Assembly: GCA_002783405.1 (NCBI GenBank)
Contig: PFGG01000007.1
Coordinates: 62,001-126,000, forward strand
Length of the DNA stretch: 64,000 nt
Direction: 5' to 3'
Origin: a bacterium (Candidatus Blackallbacteria) CG13_big_fil_rev_8_21_14_2_50_49_14
GTDB taxonomy: Bacteria > Cyanobacteriota > Sericytochromatia > UBA7694
Numbering within the stretch: the stretch's first letter is position 1; each line of letters opens with the position of its first letter. Shown here in pieces: positions 27,043 to 35,715 of this stretch. A program made the position numbers and the translations under genes. The notes beneath the pieces were generated by a model, which made no database searches, was not told the origin of the DNA, and saw only the letters and a list, made by a program, of their open reading frames with translations.

Positions 27043-28240
27043 GCCACTGCCAACGCGCCAAAAGCGAGAGCTGAATCAAACAGGCCTCTTTGCGGGTCGT
27101 CTGCAAGCGTATCACGCCTTTGGGGGAATAATCCTGAACCAGAAAAGCATAAATCTGATTCAGCCCCGCTTCGAGATCCGTTCGTAAGAGCCGTGAACCG
27201 TGCTGAGATCGAAGATAAAGCGCATACAGTTGAATCAAGAGCGCGCAAACACCCCAAAACATCGTCTCTTGAAGCAGATTCAAACTGCCCTGGCTTAAAA
27301 ACCCATGCAAAAGCAATTGGGTTTGCAGCCAGGCATGGCTAAAGGCTTGTAACTCCTGCGCTTCAGAGGCATTCATTTTCCAGGCCGACATGCTTTCGGG
27401 CTGCATCAGCCAATGGAGGAAATCTTTCAATTCAGGACGGGGCTGCAGCAGAAAAAGCACCAAACCCTTGAGAAAATGCTGAATTTCATGGGGCTTCAAA
27501 GCAGTCTGGTCTTCAAGCGGCTGAAGATTTTCGAAAATCCCCTCAACGGCGATAAGGTCTGAAACTTGGGGGCCCTGTAGCAATGCCGTCAGGGCCTGAA
27601 TTTGAAACTGGATCCATTCTGAAAGGTTTTTCGACTGTTCAAGGGTGTCTAACTGCAAGCCGATCCAGGCGATAAAGCCCCCCAGGTTCAAACTTTGGTC
27701 GCCAAAAACCTGCAAAACGGGTGGCCCCCCCTGAGACGCCAGGTCTTTCCACTGATAGCGCAAAACCCGTTTGGAAGTCAGTTTTTGCGCAACATCGGTA
27801 CAACTTCCCGCCAGCCCATAGGCCTGAAAATGTTCTGAAGCAAGTGCACTGGCAGTATGGGGAAAGCGTTGGCAAATTTCAGGTTTGGCCTCTGCCCCCC
27901 ATTGGGAATGAATTTTGCAGAGTTTATTTTTATCAAGGAAAATACAGTCAAAACTGCCCCTTTGTTTACGCAGTGAAGCATAGCGAAAAGGAGTGGGGGC
28001 CTTTTCAGGCTGAACAATCTCTTGCAGGGGCAAACAGAGTAAGTCAGACAGCTTTTCGCCCCAAGTTTCGAGCCAGGCCTGGCTGATATGAACTGCCCAG
28101 GGCCGATCACAGGCATGCCCACATCTCAGGCAGTGATAAGCATCAAGATCATCCCACCAGAGCTGAATCCCCTGCTGGGGTCGTTTTTGAATTTCCTGCG
28201 CCAAAGCTCGAAACAATCGAAAATGGGCACTGGCCTTCAT
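27020..28240 (-). CDS. FliB/YkgJ-type cysteine-cluster protein, putative lysine N-methylase-like
   Basis: A 406-residue cytoplasmic protein. The N-terminal half has the cysteine pattern of the YkgJ/FliB family: HCLRCGHACDRPW (~40-50), DCIFLDKNKLCKIH (~100-115), AKPEICQRFPH (~120-130) and GSC near 145. In FliB of Salmonella this cluster belongs to the enzyme that methylates flagellin lysines. In YkgJ relatives it is called zinc- or iron-chelating. The C-terminal half is helical and weakly conserved, rich in Leu and Gln. No flagellar genes are in the window, so a flagellin target is not supported. Last gene of the dapA operon; its start overlaps the lnt stop by four bases (ATGA). Confidence 0.75.
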   Translation of the reverse strand: MKASAHFRLFRALAQEIQKRPQQGIQLWWDDLDAYHCLRCGHACDRPWAVHISQAWLETWGEKLSDLLCLPLQEIVQPEKAPTPFRYASLRKQRGSFDCIFLDKNKLCKIHSQWGAEAKPEICQRFPHTASALASEHFQAYGLAGSCTDVAQKLTSKRVLRYQWKDLASQGGPPVLQVFGDQSLNLGGFIAWIGLQLDTLEQSKNLSEWIQFQIQALTALLQGPQVSDLIAVEGIFENLQPLEDQTALKPHEIQHFLKGLVLFLLQPRPELKDFLHWLMQPESMSAWKMNASEAQELQAFSHAWLQTQLLLHGFLSQGSLNLLQETMFWGVCALLIQLYALYLRSQHGSRLLRTDLEAGLNQIYAFLVQDYSPKGVIRLQTTRKEACLIQLSLLARWQWPNSEPGP

Positions 28241-29889
28241 ACTTCAGAAAGATCTGTCTGGGCTGAGATTTTGTTTTTCGCCACAAAAGCCAGAATCAGC
28301 AGTAAGAGCATGCATAAATAGGTAAACCACTCTCCCCAACGGGTATACAGGGTTTGTTCAGAGCGAATGGCCTGCGCGGGATCCAAAGCATAATACAAAT
28401 AGGTTCGTTCCATAGGGGCAGATTGAATCCGAATTCGCCCCCAGGGGTCAATCACACCGCTGATACCTGTATTGCCTGCACGCAGCACATAGCGACTGTT
28501 TTCAAGCGCACGCAGCACTGCGTGGGCATTGTGTTGGTAGAGCGCAATCGCATCGCGGTACCAACCATCATTGGTGATAATTGCCAGAATCTGAGCGCCT
28601 TCTGAAACCGATTGACGGGCGACATGGGGGTAAACCGATTCAAAACAAATCAAAGTTCCCAATTTGCCCAAAGGGGTCTCCATCAAGGAGGCGCTGGTGC
28701 CAGGGGCGACATCGTCTTTCATGGGATTGAGGGCAGAAACCAAACTGCCAATCACAGGCAATTTGCCCAAAAAGTCGCGGAAGGGAAAGAATTCTCCAAA
28801 AGGAACCAATTGACGCTTATAATACCAGGATTTCATCTGACCTTGGGGGTCAAAGAGCACCGCCCCATTAAAAGAAGGGCTATCCCAGATTTTGCGGTCA
28901 AACATGCCCGTCAGGAAAAAGATTTGATGGGTTTGGGCAAATTTTTCAAACTGCTTTTGATGCTCCGAAAAAAAACGAACGGGTACCGGCACGGCAGACT
29001 CAGGCCAAATCACAATTTTCTGCTTGGCAGGGGGGGCTTTTTTGAGCAAATCCTGAGAAAGATCAAAATAAATCTTTTCAATCTCACCCACATTTTGCCA
29101 GAATTCTTGAGGGGTATTTCCCCATTTTTGCCCTTGCGGAATACTGCCTTGAACCAAGCCCACCAATACGCCTTCGCCGGGTTCGGCAGGCTCTGTCGAA
29201 GGCGCACTTGCCAAACGATTCCAGCCATAGCCATGCAGAGCCAAAACAAGCATGACGAGCAAGGCCAAGGGTTTAAACGCAGGATAGTGCCAGTATTTCC
29301 GGGGCTGGGGATCTGGAGCGAACTGGTCGATAAATTGAGCCAAAGCCACATTAAAAGCCACAATAATACCTGCAATCAGAATCGAACCAGTGATCGGTAC
29401 AATTTGTAAAAGCGGCAAATCTTGAAACTGCGTGATCGCCAGACGGGCCCAAGGCAAAGAAACATCCCCCAGTTCCTGTGCCCATTCAAGGCAAACCCAA
29501 AGCAAAGCAGGAAGCGCAACGCGTAACCATCCCTGGGGATTAAGCCAGCCCAGAATCGCGCCAAAAAGGGCAGGCCAAAAAGACATGACCAGGCTGATGC
29601 CCAAAATTCCCCCGTAGACGATCAAAAGACTGAGTTCATTTGTTACCCCTGACAACCAAGTCAGGGGGTGTAATTCCTTGAGCCAATGGATAATGCCGAT
29701 ATAAAAGCCCATGCCAAAAACCCAGCCCAAAAATGCCCCTCGGCGCAGGGTCAGCGGCTCACGGTAGAGCACATGAAAAAAAGGGATCAAGGCAAACCAT
29801 ATCAACCAACCCGTCGAAAGGGTTGAAAAAGAAAGCGCTGCCAAAAGCCCAGAGACAATACAAAGGGGAATTTGAAAACCTTGTTTCAT
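28237..29889 (-). CDS. lnt: Apolipoprotein N-acyltransferase
   Basis: 550 residues: six or so transmembrane helices in the first ~220, then a periplasmic nitrilase-like domain, then a final helix. The catalytic triad of Lnt is visible: Glu297 in WPESAVP, Lys358 in YYKRQLVPFGEFFPF and Cys415 in LICFESVYPH, followed by ITNDGWYRD. Lnt transfers an acyl chain to the N-terminal Cys of lipoproteins, completing the triacyl anchor. This fits the many lipobox proteins of the window and implies a double membrane. It overlaps the gene on each side by four bases (ATGA), giving a tightly coupled operon. Confidence 0.95.
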   Translation of the reverse strand: MKQGFQIPLCIVSGLLAALSFSTLSTGWLIWFALIPFFHVLYREPLTLRRGAFLGWVFGMGFYIGIIHWLKELHPLTWLSGVTNELSLLIVYGGILGISLVMSFWPALFGAILGWLNPQGWLRVALPALLWVCLEWAQELGDVSLPWARLAITQFQDLPLLQIVPITGSILIAGIIVAFNVALAQFIDQFAPDPQPRKYWHYPAFKPLALLVMLVLALHGYGWNRLASAPSTEPAEPGEGVLVGLVQGSIPQGQKWGNTPQEFWQNVGEIEKIYFDLSQDLLKKAPPAKQKIVIWPESAVPVPVRFFSEHQKQFEKFAQTHQIFFLTGMFDRKIWDSPSFNGAVLFDPQGQMKSWYYKRQLVPFGEFFPFRDFLGKLPVIGSLVSALNPMKDDVAPGTSASLMETPLGKLGTLICFESVYPHVARQSVSEGAQILAIITNDGWYRDAIALYQHNAHAVLRALENSRYVLRAGNTGISGVIDPWGRIRIQSAPMERTYLYYALDPAQAIRSEQTLYTRWGEWFTYLCMLLLLILAFVAKNKISAQTDLSEV

Positions 29890-30929
29890 ACAAAGTCTGC
29901 AAATTTGGCTTCTAAGAGCGGCCTGACCGTTTCAACATCTTCCTGACGTTTAACAGGTAAAAAACGTTCTGAACGCTCTACCAGAACACAGAGCGGTCTC
30001 AATTCACAGCTCAAATCGCCAGCGAGGTGTTCAAACTGAACCACATGCTGACCCTCCACGGTTTTTTCAACCGCATACCAAGGCAAGTGAAAATGATGCG
30101 TCAGTACGGCAGCCGTAAAAATATACGAAGCCGTATTGAAGACCTGAATCTGATCTTGATCGAAGTTCTTGGGAAAGAGAAACTCTTCAACCAATTGAAG
30201 GCGATGGTTGACCCGCGCAGGGGCTCCTCCCTTATCACCACTGGCCTTGGCAGCCACTTCAATCGTCATTTCACTTTCTTTTTCAATATGCAGTCCCAGC
30301 AAAAGGGAATCTGGGGTAGCTCCCAGATTGTCAATATTTGAAAAAAGCAGGTAACGTCCCCCATTTTTCAGAAAATGATCCATCAAACCCGATTTTTTAA
30401 AAGCCTCAACAAAATCCCCATGGCCACTGGTAGCACATTCTATCTGGTCGTGCAGATAGCGCACAGAACCATCACGGTAAATCCGGGGCAGATGAAACTG
30501 TTGAAACAGCTTGATTTGCTCGCGGTAACCAAACCAATCATGCGCCTCTAAAAAGTTTTCAATCAGCGCATGGGTGTGAAAACTGGTCATCAAAAACAGG
30601 GGAATATTCAGCGCTTTTAAGCTCAGGATTTTCAGCTCCAGAAAGGTTTTTTCTGCCAAGACAGGAAAAAGCGCCTTGGGCAATTCATAGGCGAAACGTG
30701 TAGCCATACCTCCAGCCAGAACAATCGCGCCGACCTGGCTGTTTTGCAAAGCTTTCTCCCCCAGAGAGATATAGCTATGGCGTTGGCTCTCGCTCAAGCT
30801 GTGAGGGTCGAGAATATCTCCGGCCTGGGGCGGCCCCACAGGCACTTTCAAGCGCAAATTATCGGGTTGTAATTCTCCCGATTTAAACTGCTCCATCAAT
30901 TTTAGAAAAAGTTCAGACGTATCTGGCAT
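29886..30929 (-). CDS. UTP-dependent sugar-1-phosphate uridylyltransferase-like nucleotidyltransferase
   Basis: A 347-residue enzyme of the UDPGP (UGP2/UAP1-like) type. The nucleotide loop is LAGGMATRFAYELPKALFPV, with the arginine of the LAGGxGTR motif and a lysine in KALF. A UDPGP-like GHGDF follows, then FSNIDNLGATPD, which supplies the metal-binding Asp. These enzymes make a UDP-sugar from UTP and a sugar-1-phosphate. The exact sugar (Glc-1-P or GlcNAc-1-P) cannot be told. Start ATG at 30929, with GGAG nine bases upstream inside the end of rnj. It lies in an operon with lnt and dapA, which could supply precursors for the envelope. Confidence 0.85.
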   Translation of the reverse strand: MPDTSELFLKLMEQFKSGELQPDNLRLKVPVGPPQAGDILDPHSLSESQRHSYISLGEKALQNSQVGAIVLAGGMATRFAYELPKALFPVLAEKTFLELKILSLKALNIPLFLMTSFHTHALIENFLEAHDWFGYREQIKLFQQFHLPRIYRDGSVRYLHDQIECATSGHGDFVEAFKKSGLMDHFLKNGGRYLLFSNIDNLGATPDSLLLGLHIEKESEMTIEVAAKASGDKGGAPARVNHRLQLVEEFLFPKNFDQDQIQVFNTASYIFTAAVLTHHFHLPWYAVEKTVEGQHVVQFEHLAGDLSCELRPLCVLVERSERFLPVKRQEDVETVRPLLEAKFADFV

Positions 30930-30933
30930 GGGT

Positions 30934-32622
30934 TTATTCTCCTAAATGATGCACCAGGGGCACAATCACGGGCCGCCGACGCGTGAGACTGTAAATAATC
31001 CGTCCTAACATGTCTTGAATCAAGATTTCTCCTTTTTCAGAAGTTAGGGTTACGTTTTCATGCTTTTGCATATAATTGCGCAAAAGACTGGCCAATTGTT
31101 CACCCGCATTCTGGTAGAGCGTTACGGGATCGTCTTCGATAATAAAACCTTTGCTCATCAAGCGCGGAACAGATGCCAATTGCCCCTTTTCATCCAGGGT
31201 GCAAGAAGCGAAAAGGACACCGTCTTTGACCATTTTATGCCGCTCGCGCAATTCTTTGGCATCGAGGTAACCATGGCCCCGCCCGGCCACCATGATCTCA
31301 CCTGCCGTCACACGTTCACTGACCTGGGCTTCAGATTCTGAAACCAAGAGATGATCGCCAAGATCCAAGAGAAAAATATTTTCTGAAGCAATGCCCACAG
31401 ATTCGGCCAATTCTTTGTGGCGGGTCATTTGCCTGAATTCACCATGGGTGGGAACAAAATAACGGGGTTTAGTCAAATTCAGCATCAGCTTGAGTTCTTC
31501 CTGACTGGCATGGCCAGAAGCATGCAACCCCTTGCGGGAATCATAGAGCACCTGCGCCCCGCGTTCGATCAGCTTGTTGATATTCTGATAAATCGATCGT
31601 TCATTGCCCGGAATCGGCGTTGCCGAAATGATCACGGTATCACCCTGGCGAATCTGCACCTGATTGTATTTGCCGCTGGCCATGCGACTAAGGGCAGCCA
31701 TGGGTTCGCCTTGGCTGCCGGTGGTGATAATCGCGACCTTGTCGGCAGGCAGGCTGTCGAGCACTTCCAAACTGACCACCAAGCCCTCAGGATAGGTCAA
31801 ATACCCCAACTCATAGGCCTTGGCGGTAATCCGCTCCATACTGCGACCGACAAAGGCCACCTTGCGATCAAACTCAGCACAGCGATTGACCACCTGTTGA
31901 ATGCGGTGAAGGCTGGAAGCAAAGGTCGCCACAATAATCCGGCCTTTGGCCCGATAAAAGGCATTGACGAAACTTTCTGCCACTTCTTTTTCAGAAATGG
32001 TATAGCCCGGCTGGGTGGCATTGGTACTGTCGGCAATCAAGAGCAAAACGCCCTGCTCGCCCAATTCTGCAAATTTGAAATAATCAGTGGGTTTTTGATC
32101 AATCGGCGTGGGGTCAAGCTTAAAATCCCCTGTAAAGACGATCGCCCCATCCGGAGTATGCACAGCCAACCCCACGGCTCCAGAAATACTGTGGCAGACA
32201 TGCATAAACTCAACTTTGAAACTGCCAATCTCGGTGATCTCGCGCCCTGTAATCGGGTGAAAGAGTGATTTGTAACCTTCTTCAATATCCGTCACCCGCT
32301 CTTCGAGCAAGCCCAAAGAAAGCTCTGTGGCATAAAGGGGGGGCGGAGAATCCAGTTTTTCCATCAGAGGCACCAAACCGCCGACATGGTCTTCATGGGC
32401 ATGGGTTAAGATAATGCCCGCCAGTTTTTCCTGGTTCTCAATCACATAGCTGAAATCTGGGAGCAAATAATCTACGCCATAGAGGTCTTCCCCTGGAAAC
32501 TTCAAGCCACAGTCAATGATCAACATCTGCTTCTCATTGCTGACCAGCCACATATTTTTTCCGATTTCACGAATTCCCCCCAGGGGAATCACGCTGTACT
32601 GTTCTTTGATTTCTTCACTCAT
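30934..32622 (-). CDS. rnj: Ribonuclease J
   Basis: A 562-residue beta-CASP metallo-beta-lactamase nuclease. It begins YSVIPLGGIREIGKNMWLV, has the zinc motif LTHAHEDHVGG, then GDFKLDPTPID, the beta-CASP motif region ADSTNATQPGYT, TTGSQGEPMAAL and the C-terminal HASGHASQEELK and VPTHGEFRQM. RNase J is an endo- and 5'-exoribonuclease for mRNA turnover and rRNA maturation. The start is the ATG at 32622, overlapping the dapA stop as ATGA, not the longer frame from 32658. The dapA-rnj order is found in cyanobacteria and Firmicutes. Confidence 0.95.
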   Translation of the reverse strand: MSEEIKEQYSVIPLGGIREIGKNMWLVSNEKQMLIIDCGLKFPGEDLYGVDYLLPDFSYVIENQEKLAGIILTHAHEDHVGGLVPLMEKLDSPPPLYATELSLGLLEERVTDIEEGYKSLFHPITGREITEIGSFKVEFMHVCHSISGAVGLAVHTPDGAIVFTGDFKLDPTPIDQKPTDYFKFAELGEQGVLLLIADSTNATQPGYTISEKEVAESFVNAFYRAKGRIIVATFASSLHRIQQVVNRCAEFDRKVAFVGRSMERITAKAYELGYLTYPEGLVVSLEVLDSLPADKVAIITTGSQGEPMAALSRMASGKYNQVQIRQGDTVIISATPIPGNERSIYQNINKLIERGAQVLYDSRKGLHASGHASQEELKLMLNLTKPRYFVPTHGEFRQMTRHKELAESVGIASENIFLLDLGDHLLVSESEAQVSERVTAGEIMVAGRGHGYLDAKELRERHKMVKDGVLFASCTLDEKGQLASVPRLMSKGFIIEDDPVTLYQNAGEQLASLLRNYMQKHENVTLTSEKGEILIQDMLGRIIYSLTRRRPVIVPLVHHLGE

Positions 32623-33518
32623 GCGGAAATACGTCCTTCCTGGCAGAAGGATTTCCAAATACCTTCAAGCACTTGCTTTTCTGAATCATTTAAATCAATT
32701 AAAGGCAGGCGAACTCCGCCTACGGGTTGCTCACACCAGGCCAAGGCAGCCTTGACGGGTGCCGGACTGGGAGCGCTGAAGAGGGCACGGGTTAAAGGCA
32801 AGAGCTGAAAATTTAAACGCTGAGCCGTTGCCATATCGCCTTCGGCAAAGGCCTCAATCAAGGCTTTGACTTCACGCCCTGCAAGATGACTGACCACACT
32901 GATCACCCCTTGGCCCCCCAAGGCCAGAATCGGCAGGGTCAGCGGATCGTCGCCACTGAAAACACTAAACTCAGGCAAACGGCGCAGCAATTCAGTAATA
33001 AATACCAAATCACCTGAACTGTCTTTGATCGCCACAATATTTTCATGCTCTGCCAAACGACAGACCGTTTCAACGCTCAGCGAAACCCCTGTGCGCCCCG
33101 GATGGTTATACAGAATCAGGGGGATAGAGACAGCCTGCGCAACCGCACTGAAATGGCGATAAAGCCCCTCTTGAGAGGGCTTATTATAATAGGGATTTAC
33201 GACCAGCAAGGCATTTGCGCCAGCGGCTTCAGCCTCCTGTGAAAGCTGAACAGCTTCTGCTGTCGAATAGGAGCCCGTCCCTGCAATCAAGGGAACACGG
33301 CCCTTCAAGTGCTGGGAGAGGGTTTCAAAGACTTTCAGCTTTTCAGCATGGCTCAGGGTCGGGGATTCTCCCGTTGTGCCCACAGCGACCAGGGCATCAG
33401 ATCCCTGGGCTATCAAATAGTCTGCGAGCTGGCACAGGCGTTCTGTATCCAATCTCAGCGCTGGGTCAAAAGGAGTAACCATGGCAGTACAAAGCTGCAT
33501 ATTGAGTTTCAGGCTCAT
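32619..33518 (-). CDS. dapA: 4-hydroxy-tetrahydrodipicolinate synthase
   Basis: A 299-residue Schiff-base aldolase of the DapA/NAL family. Signature features: AMVTPFDPALRLD at the N-terminus, GTTGESPTLSHAEK (pyruvate site), LILYNHPGRTGVSLS with the catalytic Tyr, and IVAIKDSSGDL with the Schiff-base Lys. The enzyme joins pyruvate and aspartate semialdehyde in lysine and diaminopimelate synthesis, the latter a precursor for peptidoglycan. Length and motif order are normal. ATG at 33518 with AAGAGG upstream. Overlaps rnj by four bases. Confidence 0.95.
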   Translation of the reverse strand: MSLKLNMQLCTAMVTPFDPALRLDTERLCQLADYLIAQGSDALVAVGTTGESPTLSHAEKLKVFETLSQHLKGRVPLIAGTGSYSTAEAVQLSQEAEAAGANALLVVNPYYNKPSQEGLYRHFSAVAQAVSIPLILYNHPGRTGVSLSVETVCRLAEHENIVAIKDSSGDLVFITELLRRLPEFSVFSGDDPLTLPILALGGQGVISVVSHLAGREVKALIEAFAEGDMATAQRLNFQLLPLTRALFSAPSPAPVKAALAWCEQPVGGVRLPLIDLNDSEKQVLEGIWKSFCQEGRISA

Positions 33519-33561
33519 GGTTTTATCGTGCCTCTTAAATTTTCGTTTTCGATCTTAATAA

Positions 33562-34779
33562 TCAGCTTTCTGCCTCAGCCTCCAGCAAACTGGTTACTTT
33601 CAGGTCCCGATGGGTCTGAAGCAGGGTATAGTTAAATTCCATCATTTCAATCAAGGTGCTTTCCCGCTCTTGAGGCGGGCAATTTTTTAGTTTTTCGGTT
33701 AGGTTTTCAATCTGGGTAAAGAGGTGATTTTCCATATAACTCACATACTCCAGATCAGAGTCATGCTCAGAAATGCGGGGGCGAAAAAAATCACTGAGGT
33801 CCACTTCATCTTCATTGCGAACCAGATGGACGCCTCTTTGTTCAAGAATACTGCGTTGCCCCCAAAATTCGTTCAGCAAAAAACGCAGGGTCATGAGCGA
33901 GCCATGGGGCAAAAGATAGGGAGAACGCATGACCAGATACAGGGCTTCGCGAAAACTGATCGTATCGGGAACCTCAGTCAAAACCAGACTGCTTAAAGCA
34001 AAGCTGGAATCCATGGGCAGATCTTTCAGCAAATCGCGACACAGCCCTTCGACAAAGGCAAAAAATCCGGCATTCATGACGCTGTGCTGCCATTCTTCAA
34101 TCTCATCTGAAAGCTCAGAGGTCATGCCCCATTCCAGCAGGGGCAAAAAATGGATAAAGAAATCAATCACCGCCCCCTGAAGGGCTTCTGAGAGTTGAAG
34201 CTCTGGGGGATGATACAACTGATGAAAGACCTGAAAGCGCTCTTCAAAGAGCTTGCGCGCATCGGGCATCAGAAAGCGTGCCAATGCGAGAAACAAATGA
34301 CCTGCACTGAGCAGTTTCTGAATATCCTCAACTTGGGCACGTTCGAGGGTCAGAGATTCTTTCTGCTTGCCCATCGTTTTTCTAACAGACTCTTGATCCC
34401 GGGCCTGCTGTTTAATAATTTCATCCAGGGCCTGCTTGGAGATCGCACCCATATCAACCAGCAATTGCCCCAAGGGCTTCCCCGCCGGGCCAGTTTGCAT
34501 CTGAATCGAGAGAGCTTGATTCAATTGTTCACGTTGAATCAGATTTTTTTGAATTAACAATTCACCCAAAGGTTGTTGAATGCCAATGCGGGCCTGCATA
34601 AAGGTTTCAAATTCAGCTTGGGTGAGAAAACCAGATTCAACCAGAATTTGGCCTAAAAGTCGCTCAGGATTTTGTTTTTGCATCGAAAGCGCTTGTTCAA
34701 GCTGATTCTGGGTCAGCAGGCCACTTTCTAACAATTGCTCGCCAAGGGGCTTGAGCGTATAGACGGAGAGGTTGTGCAT
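33562..34779 (-). CDS. Protein with four MshEN-like repeats
   Basis: A 405-residue soluble protein. The first ~130 residues hold four copies of a ~30-residue element of the MshEN / type II secretion E N-terminal kind: LGEQLLESGLLTQNQLEQAL, LGQILVESGFLTQAEFETFM, LGELLIQKNLIQREQLNQAL and LGQLLVDMGAISKQALDEII. Such domains in the MshE ATPase bind c-di-GMP, but the arginine that does so is not obvious here. The remainder is helical, without an ATPase or other known domain. The start is set at the ATG at 34779 because residues before it (from 34926) look like leader. First gene of the dapA-rnj-lnt operon by spacing (43 bases). Confidence 0.8.
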   Translation of the reverse strand: MHNLSVYTLKPLGEQLLESGLLTQNQLEQALSMQKQNPERLLGQILVESGFLTQAEFETFMQARIGIQQPLGELLIQKNLIQREQLNQALSIQMQTGPAGKPLGQLLVDMGAISKQALDEIIKQQARDQESVRKTMGKQKESLTLERAQVEDIQKLLSAGHLFLALARFLMPDARKLFEERFQVFHQLYHPPELQLSEALQGAVIDFFIHFLPLLEWGMTSELSDEIEEWQHSVMNAGFFAFVEGLCRDLLKDLPMDSSFALSSLVLTEVPDTISFREALYLVMRSPYLLPHGSLMTLRFLLNEFWGQRSILEQRGVHLVRNEDEVDLSDFFRPRISEHDSDLEYVSYMENHLFTQIENLTEKLKNCPPQERESTLIEMMEFNYTLLQTHRDLKVTSLLEAEAES

Positions 34780-34839
34780 GGCGAAAAACAAATCCTTCAC
34801 GGCAAAGATGACACGGTAAACGCATCGGAGAACTGAATC

Positions 34840-34867
34840 AGTATACCCTGAGTCGGGGCTGCACCAA
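34840..34867 (-). promoter_or_regulatory. Possible promoter of the MshEN-dapA-rnj operon
   Basis: On the minus strand, TTGGTG at 34867-34862, a 16-base spacer and TATACT at 34845-34840, ~60 bases before the chosen ATG. The -10 is good, the -35 weak. Confidence 0.35.
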
Positions 34868-35014
34868 AGAGGGTCAGGGGTTGCAGGACTTCTGGCCCCT
34901 GTAGGCAGGTGTAAATAAAGCATCATTCTTGGTTGTTATGCTTCAATTCCCCATGATTTTTCAAAATACAAAGCCAGCCCTGTTACAATTAGAAAAAATG
35001 GGAAATGACAAAGT

Positions 35015-35635
35015 ATGCATAGCCACCGTACTTCACTGAAAAGTCTTCTATTGTGTATAAGCCTGCTTTTCACTGCCTGCCAGGTCAATCATTCTCAGCA
35101 AACGCAACCCTCCCCCAGCACTGGTGAACTGAAATGGTATACCACTTGTGGCGCACCCGTCTGCGGTGCGCCCAACAGCACTCCTGGAGCCAATACCTGT
35201 GGCGATAAACAGGAAGGAATGGCCTGTAGCCAAGCAGGAGCGAGCTGTGATCTTGGCAATGATTGTCAGCAGAAACTGGTCTGTGCCAGCTCAGATCCCA
35301 AACTTCAACCCGGTGGTTGCCCGATTTCAAAGGCTGAATTCAAACACAAAATTGAAACAGTAACCCCTGCTGCACGGGCCCGTCTGGCCCAAAAACTGCA
35401 AAATTTACCCCTGGTCACCTGGCAATACCGTTTTGAACCCCAAGGCCCCCAAAGACTGGGTTTTATGATCAACAAGCACACGCCGCAGGAACTGGTCAAG
35501 CCCGATGGCAACAGTGTCGACCTCTATGGCTATCTGTCTTTGGCGGTGGCGGCGCTCCAAGAGCAGCAAAGTCAAATTCAAACTTTAGAAAACCGCATTC
35601 AGACCCTCGAAAAGCAGCTCAACCCGCCTAAATGA
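35015..35635 (+). CDS. Lipoprotein with Cys-rich region and S74-like C-terminal chaperone motif
   Basis: 206 residues. The signal peptide ends in lipobox FTAC (Cys ~22). Residues ~45-110 hold about nine cysteines in a compact pattern (TTCGAPVCGAPN, CGDKQEGMACSQAGASCDLG, DCQQKLVCAS), probably disulfide-linked. Residues ~135-200 (WQYRFEPQGPQRLGFMINKH, then DGNSVDLYGYLSLAVAALQE and a coiled coil LENRIQTLEKQL) closely resemble the peptidase S74 / intramolecular chaperone domain of phage tail spikes and bacterial adhesins. Here it follows no beta-helix, so the passenger is the Cys-rich part. Whether it self-cleaves is unknown. Possible -10 TACAAT at 34984-34989. Confidence 0.75.
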   Translation: MHSHRTSLKSLLLCISLLFTACQVNHSQQTQPSPSTGELKWYTTCGAPVCGAPNSTPGANTCGDKQEGMACSQAGASCDLGNDCQQKLVCASSDPKLQPGGCPISKAEFKHKIETVTPAARARLAQKLQNLPLVTWQYRFEPQGPQRLGFMINKHTPQELVKPDGNSVDLYGYLSLAVAALQEQQSQIQTLENRIQTLEKQLNPPK

Positions 35636-35715
35636 ATATATCTGAAACGCATGGATTGAAGCAATCACACATTCCTAAAATTTTCATCCAATGACACAAC
35701 TAAAGGCAAAAACTG

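Noticed and set aside
27020-28240. Flagellin methylation locus
   Set aside because: The FliB-like protein has the cysteine cluster, but no flagellar gene is present to support a flagellin target.
28612-29409. 265-codon open frame on the plus strand
   Set aside because: It is antisense to lnt; its sequence has the look of a shadow frame, with no family motif.
31417-32268. 283-codon open frame on the plus strand
   Set aside because: It lies fully opposite rnj, whose motifs are clear; it has no recognisable domain.
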